From: an uncultured Marmoricola sp.
Lineage (GTDB): Bacteria; Actinomycetota; Actinomycetes; Propionibacteriales; Nocardioidaceae
DNA length: 24,146 nucleotides
Reading direction: 5' to 3'
Assembly: GCF_943913695.1 (NCBI RefSeq)
Contig: NZ_CALTZE010000053.1
Coordinates: 1-24,146 of the forward strand
The position numbers and the translations under genes are program-made. Every line of letters begins with the position of its first letter. Positions within the stretch are counted from its first letter, which is position 1. This document shows, one piece after another, positions 15,585 through 22,698 of this stretch. The notes beneath the pieces are model-generated. The model made no database searches and was not told the origin of the DNA. It was given only the letters and a program-made list of their open reading frames with translations.

Positions 15585-16053
15585 GCTGCTTGGCCATCAG
15601 CGAGACCAGGTGGCCGCCCGACTGCCGCTGCCCGACCTCGGCGTAGCCCCGGTCGCGGTGGAAGGCCAGCGACGGCGCGTTGGGCGGGTCGAGGTTGACC
15701 TCGAGGCACAGCTGCGGGCGCCCGCACTCACGCTCGAGCTCGTCGTAGACCGCGGTCGCCACGCCGCGCCGCCGGGTCACGGGGGTCAGCACGATGCGGT
15801 CGAGGTAGTAGACGTCGGGGAAGCGCTCGGCGAACCACGCGAAGTTGTCGCTGTCGTAGGCCGACCCCGCGGCGAAGGTGAGCACGAAGCCGGCGAAGAC
15901 CCCGTCGAGCTCGATGACCTCGGCGCGGTCGGACCACGCGACCAGCTGCCGCAGGCGCGCCTCCTCGAGCGGGGCGAGCAGGTGCACGAACTCGGCGTTG
16001 AGCGCGAGCACCTGGGCGTGGTCGGCCGGCGTCATCGGCCGCATCACACCCAC
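15577..16053 (-). CDS. GNAT-family N-acetyltransferase
   Basis: A 158-residue GNAT protein. The acetyl-CoA pyrophosphate loop is LDRIVLTPVTRRRGVATAVYDEL (R-R-x-G-x-A form), preceded by the beta strands FAGFVLTF and DVYYLD, and followed by LEVNLDPPNAPSLAFHRDRGYAEVG, the usual motif B/C. The N-terminal MRPMTPADHAQVLALN is the standard family opening. It acetylates an amine on a small molecule or protein; the target is unknown. GTG 16053 has GGAGG 4 nt upstream and is preferred; ATG 16044 would give a TGATG overlap with the preceding stop. It is the last gene of a three-gene minus-strand operon. Confidence 0.82.
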   Translation of the reverse strand: MGVMRPMTPADHAQVLALNAEFVHLLAPLEEARLRQLVAWSDRAEVIELDGVFAGFVLTFAAGSAYDSDNFAWFAERFPDVYYLDRIVLTPVTRRRGVATAVYDELERECGRPQLCLEVNLDPPNAPSLAFHRDRGYAEVGQRQSGGHLVSLMAKQLT

Positions 16054-16955
16054 GGGTCCTCCCCGATGTGGCTCACGGCCAGCTCCCAGAGCCGCTCGCG
16101 CAGTCCCCGGTCACGGGCCGTGCGGGGCGGGTTGACGATCCGGGCGGTCGTGCCGAGGCCGAGCGCGCCCCCCAGCCCCACCACGGTGGAGCCGGGCAGG
16201 TCGGCCGTCGCCGCCATCACCACCGGGTGGTGCGCCACCTCGGTGCGCTGGCCGACGGCCCGCGCGGCGGCGTCGAGGATGCTCGGCCCGCGTCCCTGCC
16301 GCAGCCGCTCGGTGCGCTCCAGCGCACCGGAGACGTCGAGGCCGGCGACCGCGGCGAGGCTGCGCACCTGCGACCCGGCAGCGCGTGCGCGGGAGTCGAG
16401 CTCGAGGGCGAGCAGCAGCGCGGCCAGGGCGGCCTCGGAGGCGCCACCCCACCCCGTACGGCGCAGCAGCCCCTCGTCCTCGGTCTCACCGGAGACGTCA
16501 CGGGCGAGCCGGTAGGACGGGGGCACCACGACGACCACCCGTGCCAGCAGGTCGTGCAGTCGTGACGCGAGCAGCAGCGGCCCGAAGGCCCGTGCGACCA
16601 GGGAGAGCTCGACGCCGTCGGGCGTGGTGGCGCCCCGGCCCTGGGCCTCGCCGAGCAGCACCAGCACGTCGATGCCCTCGGGTGCGGCGCTGCGCGCGTG
16701 CGCGGCGGCGTCGCGCACCGAGTCGAGGTCGGCCAGGTCGAGGGGCACGGCGACCGGACGGTGCGGCCCGGCCGCGTCGGCGCGGCGTACGGCGTCTCCC
16801 AGCGCGTCGAGGTCGTCGTCGGCGAGCAGCAGCTCGGCGCCGTGCTCGGCCAGCACCAGCGCGGTCTCGCGACCCAGGGTCGTGCCCGCCCCGGTGACCA
16901 GCGCCGTGCGGCCGGTGAGGTCGGGCACGTCGTCGAGCGACCAGGCGGCGCTCAC
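16044..16955 (-). CDS. Short-chain dehydrogenase/reductase-like protein lacking catalytic residues
   Basis: A 303-residue SDR fold similar to retinol/protochlorophyllide-reductase-like actinobacterial SDRs. The cofactor loop TGAGTTLGRETA is kept, as are the acidic strand end (LLLADDDLDAL) and the DLADLDSVR segment. However, NNAG is replaced by LLGE, and the Tyr-x3-Lys pair is absent: the region reads GWGGASEAALAALLLALEL, with glutamate where lysine is expected. It may bind a nucleotide but is unlikely to catalyse the classical reaction. GTG start and upstream stop overlap as GTGA, so it is co-translated with the isomerase-like gene. Alternatively it is a decaying paralogue, but the frame is intact. 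Confidence 0.75.
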   Translation of the reverse strand: MSAAWSLDDVPDLTGRTALVTGAGTTLGRETALVLAEHGAELLLADDDLDALGDAVRRADAAGPHRPVAVPLDLADLDSVRDAAAHARSAAPEGIDVLVLLGEAQGRGATTPDGVELSLVARAFGPLLLASRLHDLLARVVVVVPPSYRLARDVSGETEDEGLLRRTGWGGASEAALAALLLALELDSRARAAGSQVRSLAAVAGLDVSGALERTERLRQGRGPSILDAAARAVGQRTEVAHHPVVMAATADLPGSTVVGLGGALGLGTTARIVNPPRTARDRGLRERLWELAVSHIGEDPWV

Positions 16956-17770
16956 GGCGTGATCGCCAGCGAGGAGAGCAGCCGGGCGGCCAGGTCGGCG
17001 TCACCCTCGACCTCGGGTGTCGTCGCCTCGGGGCCGCGCCGGCCCGCGGCGAGCACCACGAAGTCCTCGGTGCGCAGCCGCACGGTCACCGCCGGCGTGA
17101 CGGCGTCGTCGAAGCGCGCCCGGCCGTCGTCGCCGACGACCACGGTCACGGCCAGGCCCGCCTCCGGCAGCTCGAGGCGTACGCCGCTCCCCGGCGCGGG
17201 CGCGACCCGCTTGCCGACGACCATCGGCAGCCCGGCGACCAGGACGCTCAGGGTGTGACGGGCGGGCGCGGAGTCGAGGCCGCCGGGACGGCCGACCGCG
17301 CGACGCAGGTCCTGCTCGTGCAGCCACAGGTCGAAGGGACGGTTGCGCAGCAGGGTGCCGGTGTCCCACGCGACGCCGCCGGGAGTGCGCGGCGGCGGTG
17401 CGCTCGCGTCGGTCGGCGGGTCGGCGCGGAGGGCGGCGTACCTCGTCGTGACGGCCTCGCGCAGCTCCTCGAGCAGCTCCGGCAGCAGCCGGCCGCGTCG
17501 GGCGAGCACGCCGGCCTCGGTGTAGAGCTGCATCGGCCGCTGCAGGTGCGGGGCCTCGGGCACCTCTAGCTCGTGCTCCGGCGCACCGGCGAGCACCGCC
17601 TCGAGGTGGGCGAGGTGGGCCACCGTGTCGGCGACGTTCCACCCCGGGAGGTCGGTCGGGGCGAGGGCGTCGGCGGGGTCGAGCGACTCCACCAGCCGGC
17701 ACACGTCGTCGACGGCCAGCAGCCACACCTCGACCAGACGCCAGAGCCGGGTCGCGTCGTCCTCGCCCAT
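16952..17770 (-). CDS. Mycothiol-dependent maleylpyruvate isomerase-family protein (DinB/MDMPI fold)
   Basis: A 272-residue protein of the MDMPI/DinB-like family: an N-terminal four-helix metal-binding domain and a C-terminal SCP2-like domain. LPGWNVADTVAHLAHLE carries His52; FDLWLHEQDLRRAVGRPGG carries Asp147 and His151, spaced like the Glu-x3-His metal ligands of characterised MDMPI, with Asp for Glu. Members use mycothiol as thiol cofactor in isomerisation or transfer reactions; this one's substrate is unknown. The ATG at 17770 is selected by a leaderless -10 TACCGT exactly 7 nt upstream; a GTG at 17779 would lie inside that box. It is the first gene of the isomerase-SDR-GNAT operon. Confidence 0.78.
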   Translation of the reverse strand: MGEDDATRLWRLVEVWLLAVDDVCRLVESLDPADALAPTDLPGWNVADTVAHLAHLEAVLAGAPEHELEVPEAPHLQRPMQLYTEAGVLARRGRLLPELLEELREAVTTRYAALRADPPTDASAPPPRTPGGVAWDTGTLLRNRPFDLWLHEQDLRRAVGRPGGLDSAPARHTLSVLVAGLPMVVGKRVAPAPGSGVRLELPEAGLAVTVVVGDDGRARFDDAVTPAVTVRLRTEDFVVLAAGRRGPEATTPEVEGDADLAARLLSSLAITP

Positions 17771-17777
17771 GGCGCAC

Positions 17778-17783
17778 ACGGTA
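17778..17783 (-). promoter_or_regulatory. -10 element of a leaderless promoter (isomerase-SDR-GNAT operon)
   Basis: On the minus strand TACCGT is followed by 7 nt and the ATG at 17770. No ribosome-binding site precedes this ATG. Confidence 0.5.
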
Positions 17784-17792
17784 GGCCGTGAG

Positions 17793-17832
17793 ACACCTCG
17801 ACCCGCCTCCGGGCGGGGGCGGGTCGTGGTGT
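17793..17832 (-). terminator. Strong hairpin downstream of the DUF6458 gene
   Basis: CGACCCGCC (17799-17807) pairs with GGCGGGTCG (17818-17826), extended by ACACC/GGTGT across one T-T mismatch, giving a 15-position stem with a 10-nt loop. It lies 57-96 nt after the DUF6458 stop and just upstream of the next operon's promoter, so it probably insulates the two. No T-tract. Confidence 0.6.
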
Positions 17833-17888
17833 GGCGGACTGGCGGGTGCCGCCGGCGCGAGCGGAAGCTCGGTGGTTGCTCGGGGGAC

Positions 17889-18110
17889 TCAGCGGCCGTC
17901 GATGCGGCGCTCCTCGACGTGGGTGCGGGTGGCGGTGCGCTGCCTGTTCATCACCAGGGCGAGCACGATGGCCAGCACCCCGACGACGATGAAGATCCAG
18001 CCCAGCGTCTCCGACGCCACGGCGTCGTCGATGCTCGCGGGGAGCGAGATCGCGCCGAAGGCCAGGATCAGGCCGATCAGGAGCAGCACGACTCCGAGTC
18101 CGATTCCCAT
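17889..18110 (-). CDS. DUF6458-type small two-TM membrane protein
   Basis: A 73-residue protein beginning MGIGLGVVLLLIGLILAFGAI, a short polar segment (DDAVASETLGW), a second helix IFIVVGVLAIVLALVM and a basic/acidic tail. This is the layout of the actinobacterial DUF6458 family, function unknown. The ATG at 18110 has AAGGAG 4-5 nt upstream. A frame running back to 18209 would add 33 residues, but these are encoded largely by a 12-bp tandem repeat (Thr-Ala-Arg-Met units) and lack a ribosome site, so I reject that start. Confidence 0.75.
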   Translation of the reverse strand: MGIGLGVVLLLIGLILAFGAISLPASIDDAVASETLGWIFIVVGVLAIVLALVMNRQRTATRTHVEERRIDGR

Positions 18111-18153
18111 GGGTCTCCTTCGCTCGACTGGAGACCCTGTGCCCCGAGACGGC

Positions 18154-18201
18154 GCAGTCATGCGCGCAGTCATGCGTGCAGTCATGCGTGCAGTCACGCG
18201 T
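18154..18201. repeat. Four 12-bp tandem repeats upstream of the DUF6458 gene
   Basis: GCAGTCATGCGC, GCAGTCATGCGT, GCAGTCATGCGT and GCAGTCACGCGT are contiguous. They occupy the leader region between the fadE terminator and the small gene, where copy-number change could alter expression. Confidence 0.85.
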
Positions 18202-18212
18202 GTGGACACGCA

Positions 18213-18258
18213 GCGACGCCGGCCCGGGGGCTCGTATCAGCCCCTGGGCCGGCGTCGC
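18213..18258 (-). terminator. Terminator hairpin of the acyl-CoA dehydrogenase gene
   Basis: The 20-bp arms 18213-18232 and 18239-18258 pair with a single mismatch around a CGTATC loop. It starts 30 nt after the fadE stop on the minus strand. No T-tract, typical for this GC content. Confidence 0.75.
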
Positions 18259-18288
18259 GCCGGGTCTCCCACCTGGGAGGGCCGTGTG

Positions 18289-20166
18289 TCAGAAGGCCGC
18301 CTCGTCGAGGTCCATGACCGAGAGGTCGGTCGCCTCGAGGATGGACCGCTCGGCGGTGAGCCGGGGCAGGTTGTGCTGGGCGAAGAACTGCGCAGCGGCG
18401 ACCTTGCCCTCGTAGAACGCCTTGTCCGAGCCCGCGGCGCCCGCGTCGAGCTTGCCCAGGGCGACCTCGGCACCACGGAGCAGCAGCCACGCGCAGACCA
18501 CGTCGCCCAGGGCCATCAGCAGCCGCGAGGAGTTGAGACCGACCTTGTAGATGTTGCGCAGGTCGCCGCCCTCGGCGCTCGGGTCGGCGCTCATCAGCAT
18601 CTCGATCATCGAGCCGACCATCGCCTGGGCGTCCTCGAGGGCGGTGGCGAGCAGGGCGCGCTCGTTCTTGAGCCGGCCGTTGCCCGCCTCGCTGCGCAGG
18701 AACGCCTCGATCTCGCCCGCCAGGTGGCCCAGCGCCTGGGCCTGGTCCTTGACGATCTTGCGGAAGAAGAAGTCCTGGCCCTGGATCGCGGTGGTGCCCT
18801 CGTAGAGGGTGTCGATCTTGGCGTCCCGCACGTACTGCTCGACGGGGTACTCCTGCAGGAAGCCCGAGCCGCCGAAGGTCTGCAGCGACTCCGTGCCGAG
18901 CAGCACCCAGGAGCGCTCCGAGCCGTAGCCCTTGACGATCGGCAGCAACAGGTCGTTGACCCGCATCGCCAGCTCGTCGGTCTCGCCGCGGTGCTCGGCC
19001 AGCTGCACGCGGTCCTGCCAGCTGGCGGTGTAGAGCACCAGCGAGCGCATCGCCTCGGCGAAGGACTTCTGCACCAGCAGCGAGCGGCGTACGTCGGGGT
19101 GGTGGGTGATCGTGACGCGCGGCGCGGTCTTGTCGGAGGCCTGCGTCAGGTCGGCACCCTGCACCCGGGTCTTGGCGTAGTCGAGGGCGTTGAGGTAGCC
19201 GGTCGAGAGCGTCGCGATCGCCTTGGTGCCGACCATCATGCGGGCGTTCTCGATGACCTGGAACATCTGCGCGATGCCGTCGTGCACCTCGCCGAGCAGC
19301 CAGCCCCGGGCCGGCTCGCCGCCGCCCACCGAGGCGTCGCCGAAGGTGACCTCGCAGGTGTTGGAGACCTTGATGCCCATCTTGTGCTCGACGTTGGTGA
19401 CGTAGACGCCGTTGCGCTCGCCGGTCAGCTCGCCGGTCTCGTGGTCGAAGTGGTGCTTGGGCACGATGAAGAGCGAGAGCCCCTTGGTGCCGGGGCCGCC
19501 GACGCCCTCGACGCCGGACGGGCGCGCCAGCACGAGGTGGATGATGTTGTCGGTCAGGTCGCTCTCGCCGGAGGTGATGAAGCGCTTGACGCCGGTGATG
19601 TTCCACGAGCCGTCGTCGTTGGGCGTGGCCTTGGCGCGGCCCGCGCCCACGTCGGAGCCCGCGTCGGGCTCGGTGAGCACCATCGTGGTGTTCCAGCCGC
19701 GGTCGACGATGTGCTGGGCGATGCGCTTGTCGCGGTCGTTGCCGTTGCGGTGCACGATCCCGGCAAACGCGGGCCCCGCGCCGTACATCCAGATGGGGGC
19801 GTTGGCGCCGAGCACCATCTCGCCCAGGCCCCAGATCAGGCTGGCGGGGGCGGGGGTGCCGCCGAGCTCCTCGTTGACCTGGAGGCGCCAGTACTCCGCG
19901 TCCATCCACGCCTGGTAGCTCTTCTTGAACGACGGGGTCACCGGGGCGGTGTGGGTCGCCGGGTCGAAGACCGGCGGGTTGCGGTCGCTGTCCTCGTAGG
20001 AGGCGGCGAGGTCCTCGCGGGCCAGGCGCTCGACCTCGGCGAGCAGGGAGCGCGCGGTCTCGCCGTCGATCGCCTCGAAGGGGCCCTGCCCCAGCACGTC
20101 GTCGCGCCCGAGCACCTCGAAGAGGTTGAACTCGATGTCGCGCAGGTTGCTCTTGTAGTGGCTCAC
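18289..20166 (-). CDS. fadE: Acyl-CoA dehydrogenase, FadE5-like with extra C-terminal domain
   Basis: A 625-residue flavoprotein that oxidises acyl-CoA to enoyl-CoA in beta-oxidation, in the size class of mycobacterial FadE5 (about 610) rather than the usual 380-400. It has an extended N-terminal region (SHYKSNLRDIEFNLFEVLG), the FAD-contacting TTMVLTEPDAGSDVGAGRAKA and WNITGVKRFITSGE, VEHKMGIKVSNTCEVTFG, FGGSGFLQEYPVEQYVRDAKI, and the catalytic base Glu456 in TLYEGTTAIQGQDFFFRK. A C-terminal helical domain of about 150 residues follows. GTG 20166 is preceded by GAGAGG at 5 nt. It is divergent from an Rrf2 regulator and has its own promoter with an operator-like TTAC-N6-GTAA. Confidence 0.88.
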   Translation of the reverse strand: MSHYKSNLRDIEFNLFEVLGRDDVLGQGPFEAIDGETARSLLAEVERLAREDLAASYEDSDRNPPVFDPATHTAPVTPSFKKSYQAWMDAEYWRLQVNEELGGTPAPASLIWGLGEMVLGANAPIWMYGAGPAFAGIVHRNGNDRDKRIAQHIVDRGWNTTMVLTEPDAGSDVGAGRAKATPNDDGSWNITGVKRFITSGESDLTDNIIHLVLARPSGVEGVGGPGTKGLSLFIVPKHHFDHETGELTGERNGVYVTNVEHKMGIKVSNTCEVTFGDASVGGGEPARGWLLGEVHDGIAQMFQVIENARMMVGTKAIATLSTGYLNALDYAKTRVQGADLTQASDKTAPRVTITHHPDVRRSLLVQKSFAEAMRSLVLYTASWQDRVQLAEHRGETDELAMRVNDLLLPIVKGYGSERSWVLLGTESLQTFGGSGFLQEYPVEQYVRDAKIDTLYEGTTAIQGQDFFFRKIVKDQAQALGHLAGEIEAFLRSEAGNGRLKNERALLATALEDAQAMVGSMIEMLMSADPSAEGGDLRNIYKVGLNSSRLLMALGDVVCAWLLLRGAEVALGKLDAGAAGSDKAFYEGKVAAAQFFAQHNLPRLTAERSILEATDLSVMDLDEAAF

Positions 20167-20218
20167 GGCGGCCTCTCTGGCTGGGGAAATAGCGTCGGGC
20201 GGGAGCTACTGACGAGTC

Positions 20219-20267
20219 TTACTCGCCGGTAACATCCAAGTATCGACGCGAATCCTCAACCACGCAA
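20219..20267 (-). promoter_or_regulatory. Promoter and operator of the acyl-CoA dehydrogenase gene
   Basis: On the minus strand TTGCGT (20267-20262), a 17-bp spacer and GATACT (20244-20239) form a good sigma-70-type promoter. TTACTCGCCGGTAA at 20219-20232 (TTAC-N6-GTAA) lies on the predicted transcription start, the position for a fatty-acid-responsive repressor. Which regulator binds is unknown; the divergent Rrf2 protein is only one candidate. Confidence 0.5.
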
Positions 20268-20353
20268 GGGAATCCGCGGATCGGACGCGTGGCGTTCGCC
20301 TCCTTGCAGCGGTGGGCGCGTGTCCACGGGACGGTCGTGGAGGTGGTCTCTGA

Positions 20354-20359
20354 CACACT
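20354..20359 (+). promoter_or_regulatory. Possible leaderless -10 element (Rrf2 regulator)
   Basis: CACACT is followed by 6 nt and the ATG at 20366, with no ribosome site in between. Confidence 0.4.
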
Positions 20360-20365
20360 GCGTCC

Positions 20366-20824
20366 ATGCGCGTCTCCGCCAAGGCCGACTACGCCCTGCG
20401 GGCGCTGATCGAGATCGCGGTTCGTGACGACGGCCGCCCCGTCAGCGCCGAGGAGCTGGGACGGCTCCAGGACATCCCCCACGGCTTCCTCCAGGCCATC
20501 CTCGCCGACCTGCGCCGCGCCGGCATCGTGGTCAGCCAGCGGGGGCAGTCGGGAGGCTGGCGCATGGCCGCGCGCCCCGTCGACGTGAGCGTGGCCGACG
20601 TCATCCGCGCCGTCGACGGCCCGCTGGTCAGCGTCTACGGCCTGCGACCGGAGGCGGTCTCCTACAACGAGGCCGCCGAGGTCCTGCAGCTGGTGTGGAT
20701 CGCCGCCCGCTCCTCCCTGCGCGAGGTCTTCGAGACCGTGACTATCGCCTCGCTCGCCACCCGCACCCTGCCGCCCGACGTCGCCGCCCGCACCAAGGAC
20801 AAGGACGCCTGGCAGCCCCACTGA
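20366..20824 (+). CDS. Rrf2-family transcriptional regulator without cysteines
   Basis: A 152-residue winged-helix protein with the Rrf2 opening RVSAKADYALRALIEIA, recognition-helix region IPHGFLQAILADLRRAGIVVSQRG and the wing SGGWRMAARPVDVSVADVIRAVDGP. Rrf2 members such as IscR and NsrR bind an Fe-S cluster through three cysteines; this protein has no cysteine at all, so it must sense something else or act by protein contact, like CymR. It is divergent from fadE with 199 bp between the starts, so control of fatty-acid oxidation is possible but unproven. Confidence 0.85.
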   Translation: MRVSAKADYALRALIEIAVRDDGRPVSAEELGRLQDIPHGFLQAILADLRRAGIVVSQRGQSGGWRMAARPVDVSVADVIRAVDGPLVSVYGLRPEAVSYNEAAEVLQLVWIAARSSLREVFETVTIASLATRTLPPDVAARTKDKDAWQPH

Positions 20825-20897
20825 GGCTCCCGACTCCCGCCGCTGCGGTGTCGGGCGCGCTTCACGTCGCGTTCACCGCGGCGTACGCCGGGGGCGT

Positions 20898-20903
20898 CAC
20901 GCT
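20898..20903 (+). promoter_or_regulatory. Possible leaderless -10 element (sulfotransferase-like gene)
   Basis: CACGCT is followed by 6 nt and the ATG at 20910; no Shine-Dalgarno sequence is visible. Confidence 0.4.
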
Positions 20904-20909
20904 GGGCCC

Positions 20910-21989
20910 ATGGCACGACGCACCCTGATCTGGCACCTCGGCCTCGCCGACGCCGCGCGAGCCAGCGTGCCGGCCGGTCTCGACGCGCACCGTGACGACC
21001 TCGCCGAGCTCGGCGTGCACGTGGCCGCCGACCGGCACGAGTCCGACCTGGCGACCCACGAGCTGCTGCGCACGCACGCCGAGGCCGGCCTGCGCCGGCG
21101 CGACGTGGAGGGTCAGTGGGCGCGGATCGCCGACCGCGTCTGGTCGCACAAGGGCGTCTCGGTGGTCTCCACCCCGCAGCTCTGTGCCGCCGACAAGGAC
21201 CAGCTCCGGCTCGCGCTCGACCCGCTGATCGGGGTCGAGGTGCACGTCGTGCTCACCGTCGACCGTCTCGCCGAGCAGCTCTACGGCGCCTGGGTCGCCG
21301 AGCTGCTCCGGGGAGGCCGGGTGGGGATCCGCAAGTTCGCCCGCCGGGTGCAGCGTCCTGCGCTCGAGCCGGGAGCCTCCAACGCGCACTCCGAGCGTTT
21401 CTGGGCCGGCCACGAGGTCGGCTCGCTCGTGGCGCGCTGGGGCTGGACCATGCACGCCGACCGGATCCACCTCGTCTCCGGCGACCCCGCGACCCAGTGG
21501 GCGCGACTGCTCGGCATCGCCGGGCTCGACGTGGGCGCGCTGCCGCCGGTCGTGCCGGCGTACGTCGACCCCGCGGCAGCGGCGCTGCTGCGTGAGGTCA
21601 ACCGCCGCGCTGAAGAGCCGCTCTCGCCACAGGCCAGGGCAGCACTGCTCGAGACCTGGGAGGCCGACGAGGAGTCGCTCGTGCCCGAGCTCGACGTGCG
21701 CGGCCTGGCCCCGCTGGTCGCCCACTGGCAGACCACCCTGGAGCGCGCTGGTCACGACGTGCGCGGCGACCTCGCCCGCATCCTCGACCCCGCCGGAGGT
21801 CCCGCGCGCATGCCCGGCGCGCGGGCTCGCCTCGACGTTGCCGCGCAGGCGCTCGCCGAGTCGCTGGCCGAGACCGACGTGCTGCGCGAGCAGGTGGTGC
21901 GACTCGAGCACGAGGTCGAGACCCTCGACCGCAAGCGCCGCACCTGGAAGCGGCGCGCCAAGGAGCACACGCTCGTCGCGGCCTCCTGA
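20910..21989 (+). CDS. Sulfotransferase-like protein of unknown function with C-terminal coiled coil
   Basis: A 359-residue cytosolic protein. The start RRTLIWHLGLADAARASVPAGLDAHRDDLAELGVHV resembles the first strand/loop of actinobacterial sulfotransferase-like proteins, where a PAPS-binding GxPKTGTT loop would be expected, but that P-loop is replaced by GLADAARAS. Later segments (HKGVSVVSTPQL, VEVHVVLTVDRLAEQLYGAWV, IRKFARRV) fit the same fold. The last ~45 residues (ETDVLREQVVRLEHEVETLDRKRR) form a charged coiled coil, as in glycan-modifying proteins with helper regions. The fold call comes from pattern recall; catalytic competence is doubtful. It stands alone and converges with the DUF2461 gene, 42 bp between stops. 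Confidence 0.5.
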   Translation: MARRTLIWHLGLADAARASVPAGLDAHRDDLAELGVHVAADRHESDLATHELLRTHAEAGLRRRDVEGQWARIADRVWSHKGVSVVSTPQLCAADKDQLRLALDPLIGVEVHVVLTVDRLAEQLYGAWVAELLRGGRVGIRKFARRVQRPALEPGASNAHSERFWAGHEVGSLVARWGWTMHADRIHLVSGDPATQWARLLGIAGLDVGALPPVVPAYVDPAAAALLREVNRRAEEPLSPQARAALLETWEADEESLVPELDVRGLAPLVAHWQTTLERAGHDVRGDLARILDPAGGPARMPGARARLDVAAQALAESLAETDVLREQVVRLEHEVETLDRKRRTWKRRAKEHTLVAAS

Positions 21990-22031
21990 GGGCCGGGCGA
22001 TCTGGTCCAGCGACCTGATCCGGCTATCGCG

Positions 22032-22670
22032 TCAGCCGATCGGGTCGAGCCGCTCCGTGACCCACTCCACCAGGGGTCGCAGGCGGCGCCAGTCGGCGCG
22101 CACCTCCTCGGTCAGGTCGGGGGAGGAGATGACCGGCCCGAAGCCGTAGGAGCGTCCGAGGGCCAGCGACTTGTGGCGCAGCAGGTCGATGCGGGGGTGG
22201 TCGGTGGCGTACCCCCGCGGCGTGGTCTTCAGCTGCTCGCCGGAGACCTCGAACCCCTTCTTGCGCAGGCCGGCGACGATCCGCTCCAGCTCACGGCCCG
22301 AGTGCTCGGCGTCGATCGCCGCGCGGATCCGGGCGAGGTCGGGGGCCTCCGCGCGATAGAACCCGGCGCCCACACGGACGCCTGGCGCGCCGACCTGCAC
22401 GTACCAGCCGCACGCCAGCCCCGCGGCGACGTAGGCCCCCTGGTGGGTCTTGTAGGGCGTCTTGTCCTTGGCGAACCGGACGTCGCGGTAGGGCCGGAAG
22501 ACCTTCGCGGTGCCGAACTCGTCGGCGAGCTCGGCCGTGAGCGCCTCCATCGGCGCCCGCACGCTCTCGTCGTAGACGTGCTTGTGCGCCGCCCAGAAGG
22601 CCCGCGTGTTGTCGAGCTCGAGGTCGTCGTAGAAGTCGAGGGCGGCGACGGGGAAGCCGGTGAACGTCAT
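22032..22670 (-). CDS. DUF2461 family protein
   Basis: A 212-residue protein with the DUF2461 signature: an opening TGFPVAALDFYDDLELDNTR with the family's Asn-x3-Phe (NTRAFW), VFRPYRDVRFAKDKTPYKTH, GWYVQVGAPGVRVGAGFYRAE, and a final YGFGPVISSPDL. The family is widespread in bacteria and fungi with no assigned biochemical function. The ATG at 22670 follows a minus-strand TAGGGT by 8 nt. No unusual features. Confidence 0.85.
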   Translation of the reverse strand: MTFTGFPVAALDFYDDLELDNTRAFWAAHKHVYDESVRAPMEALTAELADEFGTAKVFRPYRDVRFAKDKTPYKTHQGAYVAAGLACGWYVQVGAPGVRVGAGFYRAEAPDLARIRAAIDAEHSGRELERIVAGLRKKGFEVSGEQLKTTPRGYATDHPRIDLLRHKSLALGRSYGFGPVISSPDLTEEVRADWRRLRPLVEWVTERLDPIG

Positions 22671-22678
22671 CGTCGGCG

Positions 22679-22684
22679 ACCCTA
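22679..22684 (-). promoter_or_regulatory. Possible leaderless -10 element (DUF2461 gene)
   Basis: Minus-strand TAGGGT is followed by 8 nt and the ATG at 22670. Confidence 0.42.
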
Positions 22685-22698
22685 CGCCGCCCCCGTGG

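Noticed and set aside
18111..18209. An N-terminal extension of the DUF6458 protein
   Set aside because: It translates the 12-bp tandem repeat; the ATG at 18110 has a good ribosome site and the family-type N-terminus.
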